The notes beneath the pieces were generated by a model. That model ran no database searches. It was not told where the DNA came from and saw nothing but the letters and a program-made list of their open reading frames with translations. A stretch of 64,000 nucleotides of DNA from contig CAJNOQ010000044.1 of NCBI GenBank assembly GCA_905250885.1, positions 1-64,000 of the forward strand, in the 5' to 3' direction. The stretch comes from Didymodactylos carnosus. Taxonomy: Eukaryota; Rotifera; Eurotatoria; Philodinida; Philodinidae. Shown piece by piece: positions 39,201 to 49,031 of this stretch (within the stretch, counting starts at the first letter, position 1; every line of letters begins with the position of its first letter). Made by a program: the position numbers and the translations under genes.

Positions 39201-41638
39201 AATAACTGTCAAGAAAAACTAAAGGAAGTTTTTTTTACTGTTTATCAGATATACTCCCTAATACCTTTTTGTCATAATCGACAATAAACACTCGTGTACT
39301 GTTTGATTTTCTAATGTACACTTTATCTTGTTGTAGTTTTATTCATTTATACGTAGTTGACATGCTAATGAAGCTATGAATAGAAACACCGAATAAGTGA
39401 ATAAAATGACCACGATAGTGTATGTAATGCAAGAAAAAGTTTTTATCAGTCAATACATTCTTTTTAGAAGAAAATGATATTTTTTCAATGAAGAAAGACA
39501 CTTCGTCATTCACCCAAATATACATACTGACAGAGAAAAAATTATTCTACGCAAGTCACACTATAAAAATAAATGTGTCCTAAAAAAAGGACGCAAAAAA
39601 CATACATGAAATGGACACATTTTTCAGGTACATTCAGAACTGTCTTATCCTAACGAGTATAATGTGTCCTTGAATGTATCTGAAAAATATGTTTATTTCA
39701 TGTGAATTTTTCCGCATTATGTTAATCAATAATAATTTATAAGTCGCTTATATAGGCAAACTATCAGCAAAATAAAATAGATGAAGAAAATTCATGTGTA
39801 CCATAGAATTGTGCTACAGCATCCCATGAAAATGAAGGTACATGGAGTAGATGGACACTTCTAAATGTAGTCTGCTGCACAATACTTACAATTCTCAAAA
39901 CGCATTTTCATTAGGACACGTTCAAATGCAAATTTTTTTACACTATACAATCGGCACTCAAGACAAAAGAATGTTTTTTAACAAATCTATTTAGATGAAG
40001 AAGAATTAGACATACGACAAACAAATGTAATCTACGATGCAAAAGTAATTGGACAAATGTCGAGCATTATTCTGTATGTTCCTGATGTGCTGGAAAGTTA
40101 ATTATTTTTCCATTGGAAAGAGCAAAGTCACTTTTCAACCAAAAATCGCCAAGTTTTTGAATAGTTTCAGAAAAGCAGTTAATTAGACTTTATTAATGAT
40201 TTTCAGATACTGAAAAAAGCTTTGTTCTTTTGCTAAAACACAATTTTCGAAACAGCATTCAATCTTTTACTAATTCACATTAGTGTTAGCCTTTACTGAC
40301 ATCGTTTGTGCTATGAATAAAACAGATTTTCTCGATGTTTTATCTTTCTGGTGTAAAGCAATATTTTTTACCAAAACAAAGTTTTATATACGCTTTTATT
40401 ACTATCAACGAATTACTGGAAGATTTTCGAAAGTAGAACGATCGATAGAGTTTTGCGCGTGCTACATCCTCATCTATTGGACTTTCAAAAAAGGTTTCTC
40501 TTTCCGGCTATAGTGAAGAATTAAAGAAAAAGGTACTTTATAAAAGTTTTTTGGCAATGCTTGAGATTCAAATTTTTTCTCACTTAAAGTCAGTCACAAA
40601 AAGTTTGATTTTCTATGTTTTTTGAAGATCAGACTTTGCTCTTTCCAACGGAAAAATAATTAACTTCCCAGCACATCAGGAAAATATAGAAATAATGCTC
40701 GACATTTGTCCAATTACTTTTGCATCGTAGATTAGTCAGTGATACAACAGTCAATCGAAATAATACTCGATCAAATGCATCAAAAGGTGCTGATGTTTTA
40801 CGATGTTTTGACACAGTTCCAAAGCGTTTCTCGCTTATAAATTGCAAGCCCATGTCGCACTTTTTTTTGTAATACCGCCGGTTAACGATCAGTCTATAGA
40901 TTACCGCTGGTTAATCGTACCGTTCGGTATAACTACCGGCTTAGCGGCGGTTTTTTCTTCTACCGGCGGTTACCGCACGGTAGTTTTCAGATCGTGGTAC
41001 AAGAAAAAACCGTCGGTAAACTGTTTAGAAACAATCACCTTCTTGTTTTGCGGTTGGCGGTCTATAAGAAACGCAGAAAAGTCAAATACTTTGATTTTTT
41101 TTCAGATTAAACTTTCTCTTTCAGATTACAGAGACTCGTCGAAGTTTGCACTTCGACTTGAGTCAAATTTGTCCCGTTCGGGTACCTCATTGGGCTGCAT
41201 GCGCACTGCAAAAAAAAAAACAAAGAAAAGAAAGCTGAGAACTAGATTCGAACTATTTGAACTCCTATTGAAACTCCTGTACTATTTGCTCACACTGATA
41301 AAATACCGGTTGATTATCGCTGGTACAACCGACCGATATACCGCGTGGTTCGGTAGACCGTGCGGTAATTCCAGTTCCGCTAATGGTATACCGGGGAATG
41401 TAACAGACTGGTACAGAAGTCGTAACCGGTTTTGATGACATGGGAGAAATAAACACTTTTGTTTGTCTATATAAAAGAGTTGGAAAAGAGAATTATCGTT
41501 ATATCTTCATTATACTTAGTCCATTATAATCACAATAAGAGAAGATATCGTCAAAGAAGTTCTGTTAGAAAAAATATAAATAACAAACAAAATTGATTAA
41601 ACTTACCTTACCTCTATATGGTGATGGTGATGTATCAT
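27268..41638 (-). CDS. SLC4: SLC4-family Na+-coupled bicarbonate transporter
   Basis: A plasma-membrane bicarbonate carrier of the Na+-coupled SLC4 branch (NBC/NDCBE), not an AE-type exchanger. The 23 exons run from 41607-41670 through 37099-37218, 36866-37038, 36613-36813, 36436-36557, 35738-35986, 35581-35675, 35474-35525, 35320-35411, 35080-35254, 34887-35020, 30637-31144, 30469-30582, 30172-30339, 29937-30115, 29807-29879, 29686-29754, 29454-29630, 29206-29394, 29066-29146, 28612-28704, 28075-28179 and 27268-27363. Using the ATG at 41638 gives 1098 residues. Markers are the cytoplasmic-domain block [66 protein letters not shown] and LDDVLPG. The third extracellular loop carries four cysteines and several N-glycosylation sequons, as in NBCs. 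The KxxK stilbene site after TM5 is absent (AIRETMNI). The C-terminus is His/Asp-rich and ends TSV, a class I PDZ ligand. The true start is uncertain. Confidence 0.93.
31515..32090. repeat. Inverted-repeat element inside SLC4 intron
   Basis: The clearest arms are 31698-31775 and 31960-32050, sharing CATATCATAACTGTTTAAA and a GTATAAC(C/T)ATTTGAA block. The right end reads GTTTTTTTTAGAGTG followed by TA, matching the end of the element at 50038-50278. The left limit is diverged and approximate. Non-coding. Confidence 0.55.
32649..33428. repeat. Tc1/mariner-like fold-back element, TA duplication
   Basis: TA flanks both ends. The left end is CAGTGGTCAACAAAACTGAT and the right end, reverse-complemented, CAGTGATTAACAAAATTAAT. 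CAGTGG(T)-type ends and TA duplication are usual for Tc1 relatives. Long inner arms (~32880-33083 and ~33180-33390) are also inverted copies. Open frames across the arms are by-products of the palindrome, and no transposase is present. Confidence 0.8.
36233..36301 (-). other. Possible 69 bp cassette exon of SLC4
   Basis: A strong acceptor (TTTTTATTTTCTAG) opens a frame in the same phase as the flanking exons. It runs 23 codons ([19 protein letters not shown], then SSDH) to a weak GTGATT donor. Inclusion or skipping both keep the SLC4 frame, because the neighbouring exons meet in phase 0. It lies in the phosphorylatable linker of the cytoplasmic domain. It is not counted in the 1098-residue model. 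Confidence 0.45.
39606..39706. repeat. Small fold-back, arms ~32 bp
   Basis: The left arm CATGAAATGGACACATTTTT then CAGGTACATTCA is matched in reverse complement by TGAATGTATCTGAAAAATAT then GTTTATTTCATG. The centre is ~37 bp. GTGTCC/GGACAC words recur just outside (39575-39592 and 39903-39910), so this may be the core of a larger, diverged element. Confidence 0.6.
40030..40732. repeat. mariner-like non-autonomous element, TA duplication
   Basis: TA at 40028-40029 and 40733-40734 flanks inverted arms of about 105 bp. Both ends read ATCTACGATGCAAAAGTAAT followed by TGGACAAATGTCGAGC. The core GCAAAAGTAATTG resembles TIRs of mariner elements. The two arms differ at only a few sites. The ~490 bp centre encodes no transposase. 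Confidence 0.85.
40869..41435. repeat. ACCG/CGGT-rich repeat block
   Basis: Two blocks (~40869-41020 and ~41300-41435) are packed with ACCG, CGGT, ACCGGC and GCGGTA words on both strands, in otherwise AT-rich DNA. The left block begins TAATACCGCCGGTTAACGAT and the right ends GTAACCGGTTTTGA. A 197-codon frame crosses the block but has no protein-like character. Probably a transposable element with dispersed binding-site-like repeats. Confidence 0.55.
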
Positions 41639-42006
41639 ATCGGTGTCGCTGTGCCGTCTGTCTGGCCCGTCTAAACAAATAAAAAATGAATTATATTCAA
41701 ACAGATAAATAGGTAGAAAACTGTTTAACAAATATCTTAAAATATTAATTATCTATCGAAAGATATTTTATATGTAACAGCGTTAACGTGTGACGAATAG
41801 CATAAAGTTTATTTTTTTATTATATTTATAGTTTATAACAAGTAAACAAGGCATACTTTACAATTTATGAATGATCAATTAGAAGTGAATTGAAACTCTA
41901 ATGTATTTTAGCCACAAAGTGTTTAAAAAATACATATACAGAAAATAAATTATCTACTTAAAAAATGGTGTAGTATGAGCCAATAATTGGAGTGATAAGG
42001 TGTTTG

Positions 42007-42317
42007 CATATCACCGACAGAAAAATAAAATTCATTTAGAGTTGCGGAAAAGTGCTTTTTCATATTTCAGCACACTTGATAACTCGGAAGATTTTCTCTT
42101 TCTGGCAAATTTTGGCCAAAAGTTTAAGAAAATGTTTCAAATAAAATGGTAAAAAAGTTTTCATAGAAAAATAATACAAAAAATTTAAAAATTTTCCTAA
42201 ACTTTTGGCCAAAATTTGCCAGAAACAGAAAATCTTTTGGATTATTAAGTGTGCTGAAATATGAAAAAGCACTTTTCCACAACTCTAAATGAACTTTATT
42301 TTTCTGTCGGTGATATG
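42007..42317. repeat. Fold-back element, ends CATATCACCGACAG
   Basis: Arms 42007-42130 and ~42195-42317 are inverted copies, with CATATCACCGACAGAAAAAT at each end and GCCAAAATTTGCCAGAAA-type sequence near the centre. Identity is high with scattered differences. It is non-coding and sits in the presumed first intron of SLC4. Confidence 0.85.
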
Positions 42318-42613
42318 ATTATCGTTTAGCTCATGCAAAGCAGTGAACCTCTGAAAGTATAGATAATACAATATCTTTGAACAACGTATTTCAATTCTAA
42401 ATATAATTCGTTTTTTGATCTCTAAATCATTGATCAAAAAAAGAAAACATTGATAATTTTCTACATTATTTATACGTCAAATTTCACTACTAACTCAACT
42501 AGTGACAATAATTTTCGGCAACTATTTAAAAATTCTATTAAATGTTCTCTGATGAAGGTCAGATTGACTGAGAAAGCAAAATAATTATTTAGAATTATTA
42601 TTTTTTTACTTAC

Positions 42614-42649
42614 TCAGGATTATGTTTCATTGTTGAAACCAAAAAAAGT
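42614..42649 (-). other. Possible upstream 5' exon of SLC4
   Basis: An acceptor-like TTTTTTCAG, then 36 bases containing ATGAAACATAATCCTGA, then a good donor GTAAGT. Joined to the exon at 41607-41670 it would give a start M-K-H-N-P-E in a frame that differs from the one assumed for the main model. That frame would enter the conserved part only if a second acceptor 13 bases downstream (GGCAAG, before 37205) were used. It may therefore be a 5' UTR exon with an upstream ORF, or an alternative N-terminus. Confidence 0.45.
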
Positions 42650-44792
42650 CTGAAAAAACGTTAAGATTATGTACTGCAGGTACAATAACCCTGTAAACAT
42701 ATAATTTTTAGAACAATTGTATAGAACAAACAGAAGTATATAAAATTACGTTTTAATGTCGTTCACCTGCTAATCGAAATAAAACTCTGTCTATTTTCTC
42801 ATAACTCACCACCATAAGACAAGATCGAGATTAATGAGATACCACTACGTTTTACAAAATAGCTTGTTGTTTTTCTCTTTTTTTTTCTTTTTGAAAAAGT
42901 TCTACTTTTGACATTTAAGATAAATTATTACATATTAACCAAGACAAGGTTACACTGAAGGTCACTAAGCTACATGTCTTTTCATATTGAAAGTTGGTCT
43001 CGCCATTAAACGTTAATTTAAAATTTCTTTTTGTTTACTTAATCGCAACGACATTTGAGTTATCAACACTTCATTGGAAAAAAGATTTTATTTTCATTAT
43101 GAAATATACACTACACAAAATGATTGATTTACCACAATTTATTAACAACTGACTATAAGTACAAGATGGCAGTTAAGAATATAAACGGTATAATCTTTTT
43201 TTTGACTAAAACGATAAGTGAATACAATTATTGAGTAGCCAATCTTCAAATAACGTTTATAGATATATCCCGTCAGTTTTAAACGTGGTGTACAAGCCTT
43301 ACTATAAAAAAATTCAAAATCATAATACCTTGGTAATGATGTTTGTGAAAAATAATTTTTAAACACTAGAGTTGTCCATAGTATAGAAAACCACGAACCT
43401 TATCGTTACTAATGTTATCACAGTACAATAGTTCGAATGAATGAATAAATTGGAATCCTAAACTGACAACTGTCGTCGTCAATAGCAAAATAAAATTGTT
43501 TTCTTTGATACTATTTATTGTCGTATTACAGCGGCCAGTTAATACAAGAAAAAAATGTTCTTTTGTACTTGATAGTTATTAATTAATCGAATGTGATGTA
43601 TCATGATCATCAACATTACTAAAATGTCAATCTGTTTGTCTTCAAATATTAGCACAAGAAAGAAAATTTGCGTTCAATTTAGTACAAGAGAAAAAAAGTA
43701 ATATTTTATTATGTTCTGAGCTTATGATTTTACAGTGTTCCGCAAAAGTAGGGCTCCTGTGTAACTCAAGAACCATGATGGCTAGGGACTTCTAATTTTG
43801 TGTGATTATAGCTGAGCTACCGAATACTAATCACCCACAAGGTTTAGGCCTCTTTTACTGGATGGTTCATGAGATATAAGCGTTTCACTTCTTTTCCGTA
43901 AAATGCTAATATCTCCTGAACCAAGAAAGATGAAAACGTTTTCTTTTTACTAAAATGTAATTCTTATTCTCCTCTCTATCTACGATATGAATTTAAAGAG
44001 GAAGCGGCTAATGGATACTGAAATACAGTTATTTTACTATCGAGATTCCTGAAACTAAGGTCCCTTCCAAAAAAATTCATAATTCATTATAGAAACATCA
44101 ATTTGACTTCAGACTCGCAGTAAATACTCTTCGGCGACTATAGACTATTCAGTCAAAGTATGAAGGTTAACTATTGTGTAATGCTGAAAATTCATTGAGA
44201 ATGAGCACCCACTATTGAAACATACGTAGGGCAGAAAGAGTGAGGAAATAAGGGTCGCTCCTTCTACTATAGAATCTGTATTCAATGTACATCATAATCG
44301 TGAAAAAATAATCATAGAAACCTATGGTTCCGAAAAACATATGTGAAACTTTTGTTAGAAAGATTACACACTCACCATTAGCCTAGAGAGAAAATTTTCA
44401 ATAAAATGTTTTTGTTCGGAAACCGAATGTTAAGTATGCTATTCGACTCAGTTTTGTCTACTGATTATCCGCCTGACTAAAATCCCTTAGAAAACCCCCA
44501 TAGGATTTTTTTCTTCTCTTTTCATCAACATAAAAAGGTTATTTGTATTTAACTGTTGTTACTGTCTTGTAAGAAAACCGATGCTCATTTAGGAATAAAT
44601 TTAAATGAATTGAATATTAGATTGTATAGCATAAAACACCATAAATCTGATCTTTGTTAAACAGTATGGAAAACAAATAAATGTACGGGATGGAAGACAG
44701 CATGGAAAACAAATAATACGGGCTCTGTTCTTCTGTTATTGTTTAACAACAATCAGTTCGACTGTAATAGACAAATAGAAAAAAAATAATAT

Positions 44793-44836
44793 ATGCGCAT
44801 GAACATAGCGATTTTTATCGCTATGTTCATGCGCAT
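44793..44836. repeat. Perfect 20 bp stem hairpin
   Basis: ATGCGCATGAACATAGCGAT is followed by four T and then its exact reverse complement. A perfect 20 bp stem with a 4-base loop is unlikely by chance. It is GC-richer than its surroundings, and no larger element is visible around it. Confidence 0.9.
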
Positions 44837-47511
44837 TTCCACAAATATTTACTATTTATAAACTCACAGTTTTTACACAAGGAACGATCTACTTATGAGA
44901 GTATGAAAAATACAAAATATTCACATAATTACCAAATTTAAAAAACTGATGAGACGAAGAAAAGATCTTTCCTCGAACAACATTGTATTTCGGCACATAT
45001 TAAATATTATTTTATATAAATGAATGATTTTGAGCTTAAAATCTCTCTATTTCGACCAGAAATTATGAAGACCTGTTTATATTCGTCGCTCCATTCGAAC
45101 TTTGAGAGCACACGAAGCGTTCCGGGTATTTACGTATAGTGAAATAGAGTCATATATGTTCTAAGAGTCGATACGATACATCAACTTCCAAACACCCGAT
45201 CAAACAGGCGTGCAAAGTATAGGTTGCGGTTCACACCGTTCATAATTCCTGCTCCTCAAACTTCGTTAAGCTCTAATTTTGCTTTACCAAACGCTCTACA
45301 AGAATTTTCTACACGAAAAAGGAAGCAAAAATCTACTATTGATTGTATGTTCGGCTTTTTCCAAAGATGATTGTCAAGCGACACAAATTACAAAAAATGT
45401 ATTCAAATGTTAAATCAATTTTAGTGAAAAAGTGATCAAAAAGGAACCATCTGAGAAATGCCTGCAATTTTTCAAGCAGAAAGAGTCAATAACTAAAATT
45501 TTTACCATTAGCAGCTGATATTGAGGACTATATTCTAAATGTTCTAAAGTTCTAACTGACAAGGACTCGCACAAACTACACTTATTCGTAACATTCTTAA
45601 AAAAAAGAGGAGAACAAGACGTTTTTTATTCTAAAATAATTTCAAAAACAATCGAAGTTACTTACAAGGTGCCAGGCTTAAACTATTTCGTTTGGTTCGA
45701 AGTTTGTTTATAAGAACCTGAGACATAATTACTAGTGAAAATTAAAGTTTACTTTTTACTCTTAAAAGATATTTCTGTAAGTACCATCAGAAAACAGATT
45801 AGTAAGACCATACAAAAACGTGTCAAAAGCAGCCATATTTTCTTTTGAAACTATGCGAATAAAAACAGATGCTTTTTGGAGGACATTTCAGTGCTCATGA
45901 ATAAGAAAAAAATTGTATAGTTATGCCCCATATCGCATTCCAAAACGACTTTTATTAGCAAGTAAAAGAACAAACTACATATTTACCATATCTTTTGAAT
46001 ATAGGTAACATCATGCTCAGACGGCACAGACCCTACTTCTTTCATCTTGTTATTCTAATGTCAAGACAAACCAACCGTTAAAGATGTTTTTTTTGGTACT
46101 ATAGAATTTGCTGAGAAAAAATTACGGCCAGGTAGATGTTACTTATATTTCTCTCACGCTTTTTGCGTTTTGTTCATTTTATGCAGCAATAATTCGACAT
46201 ACAGTGAAGACTTAAATGTGAAAAGAGAGAGAAAATCTGTTGCATCTTTACTGCAGTGAAGAAAATATCAAGTTTCCCTGGAATCCTTGATCATCCAAAA
46301 CCTCACTGTGGTGAATAGTTGACAAGATGTATTTGTATAAACGTGGCTCGTCAAACGAACTCGTTTCATCTTTTTGTAGACATTCCTAAAAATCTGTGGA
46401 AAGATTAGTAAACTAACCTGGTCTTCGCTAGTTGTATAAAACTACACTTTATCTGTATCTAAATAAATAAATAAATCCCAATGATGAAACTATTCTTTTA
46501 TTGACGGAAACGAAATGTTGACATCGGAAACAGTATAAAATGGTGTGATAAATAAGTTATCAAGCAATACAAATCAGTTTAATATTATTAGCCTAGATAC
46601 AACTTTCTGACTATAACTCAAAGTTATTAATTTCATTACTAAGAATAAATTTCAGATATTTGAATAACTGTCAGATACTTCCATCTGTTCATACCAGCAT
46701 ATCTTTGAGAGTGCAGTTTGGTATAAACTAACTGAATAGTCAAGAATAACTGACAGCTTAACCTGATCAGTGACAACCTATCTGCTCAGGTAAAATTAGC
46801 ATAGCGCGAAAAGACAATGTATGTTATGTTACTTTTTTTAGATTATACTATGTGTAATAAGTTATTACTATTGTACTACGCACCCTATTACTGTCTATTG
46901 CAAACGCAATGTATTTTCACTCTATTGCCTTCTTCTATTTCATCTTGAAGCGTCAAATTCAGCTTAAATGTTGTCCGTTTTATGTAACCTGTAATTAGAG
47001 TTTCTTTTTTCTCGCATATACATTTACCTTCTTCATGATATATGAATGTAGGTATACAAATACAAGAGAGAGAGAGATGCAGAGTCTTAGCCTCTTTTTA
47101 AATTGAAAAATGGAATAATTTCAAAACTTTTGAAGATTTTTGTCAATCGTTCTCTGTTATCGTCAGAGCAACTAACGCAGCATTTGTTCTGCTTGAAATA
47201 TCACAGATAATTTTATACTTTTACAATTAATTTATCTGAATTAGTACATGATATTTTAGATGTTTTGTACACATTTTTTCAATATGTACATAGTTTCTGC
47301 CGAGTGAATAGCAATTGAATAATACACATAATAATATATTTCAATGTTGAGAAATAGAATTCGACGAAACGCGATAGTTCATGTCCTTACACACATGACA
47401 GTTTCTATTAGTTTCTCAAAAAACTTGCTGTTGGCACTGTCATCGTAAAATATATTTTTGCTAAGAAAATCAACATAAAATATGAAGAATAATTGGGCTT
47501 ATATGGAGCTG

Positions 47512-47765
47512 CTCTGTAAAAAAAGGTTTGTGTACGAAACCTAAAAGAGTATAGAGAAGTCCAACCACTTCTAAACCCTTTTAGGTTTCGTAGAAGAAAA
47601 GGTACGGTACGAAACCGTTTAAGTGCATAAATTCTATTAGTTTTTATTCTAAAATTTTTTTTCTCTGAGTAAGTGGATCATTTCAACAGTTAAAAGGGTT
47701 TAAAAATGGTTGCACTTCGCTATATCCTTTCAGGTTTTGTACACAAACCTTTTATCTTTTGGAGA
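47512..47765. repeat. Inverted-repeat element, ~60 bp arms
   Basis: Left arm 47523-47580 (AAAGGTTTGTGTACGAAACC and on to ACTTCTAAACCC) matches in reverse complement the right arm 47694-47753. The block AACCTAAAAGGGTTTAG also recurs internally. Non-coding and moderately diverged. Confidence 0.7.
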
Positions 47766-49031
47766 GTGGAGGAGATATTAAACAACATTGTAAAGTGTTC
47801 GTATTCTCTCAGAGGCAAATTTCAGATCTTAAATTTTCTGTGTGTAATAAAATGCGAAAGTACATAACTATTTTTGTGCTTCAGTATCTATTAATCACAG
47901 TAAAGCATGTATAGAAGAATGGTAATCTTCATTGTTTCTCTTTTTTGTTCGATTCTAGTATGTGAGTGCATGCTAACACGCGGTACAGCAGTTTCGGACA
48001 ACCGAATGAAGGCAAAATAGTCCACATTCAAAGGATTTTCTTTAAAGTACGCATCACAGATGTGATGATTACACATTTACAAGACAAGTGAGATTTGTAC
48101 CTTACTAGAACGTTACATTTGATAAATATTGTTTGACACACAAGCATAGAATCAGAATTCGTGCACAAATGCAACAGGTTGAATTTATATATACACTTTT
48201 TTTAAGAAAAAGTTGTGCAAATAGTGTGTTCATCTATCATAAACATGGGCTTTTTTTAGTGATACTATTCTGAAAGACAGAAGTATTGGAGTGATTTATT
48301 GAAAGGTATCATAGCAATTTGGATTGGTATTAATAATTTATTTTGGGTTAAATCAACTAGTCAGTAAAAAACTCCATATAAAAACAAGAAAATTGATTAA
48401 CAAAAAATATATGTACACTTAGTTTTTTTAAAAAAAGGCATTTACTGTTCAAGACACACAAATAACTGGAAGTATTGCACGATCAAACATTTCACATACT
48501 CAGCAACAAAAACTCTCTATAAAAAACAATAGCAAGAAAATCATCCTACTCTGTAATTATTCTCTTGAGGATAACTTTCGTCGAATAATCTGCACAAAAA
48601 ATGATGTTGTCAGTAATTGATACTTGCTAGGCAGGCACTACTTCTTTTTTGAAGATTATTGGAAAAAAATGTCTAGTTCTAAGACTATTTGTTTTCAATG
48701 TTTTTTGCATACATAGAATTGTTCGATAAGTTTTTCTCTACAAAATAAGGCATAATGAAGTTTGTATTTGCATTTGAGAAGGCCAGAACACGATTCACCA
48801 ATTTCGACCAATTCCAATTTCAATTCCAGTTTTTAAAAAATAGTCTATAATGTTTAGTCTAATGCTAACGCAAATTTCCAAATAGCGTTTGTCGAGAAAA
48901 GTCGACGCTACAATTGTACATTGCGGATAAAAATTGGTAACAAATGATTTGTGAGATACAATTGTTTTCGCAGATACACCAAAAAAACAATTCTAGAATT
49001 GGTGCGTACCTAATACTTGCAATGGGCTTTT

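Larger units (their letters stand above)
37219..41606. other. Giant SLC4 intron (4.4 kb) with several repeats
   Basis: The intron between exons 41607-41670 and 37099-37218. It contains a fold-back at 39606-39706, a mariner-like element at 40030-40732 and an ACCG-rich block at ~40869-41435, all listed separately, plus short CT and GA microsatellites near 37620 and 38349. A 90 bp open stretch starting ATG at 37441 was considered and set aside (see rejected items). Confidence 0.6.
42650..49031. other. Gene-free stretch between SLC4 and PPP4R4
   Basis: A 6.4 kb AT-rich stretch. It contains a perfect hairpin (44793-44836), an inverted-repeat element (~47512-47765) and a copy of a shared ~30 bp module (48718-48751). 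Sequence at 43735-43945 has the feel of an old dispersed repeat but no defined ends. No exon was recognised. Confidence 0.55.

Noticed and set aside
40842-41435. 197-codon plus-strand open frame
   Set aside because: It runs through the ACCG-rich repeat block. Its translation has no domain pattern, and it is antisense to an SLC4 intron.
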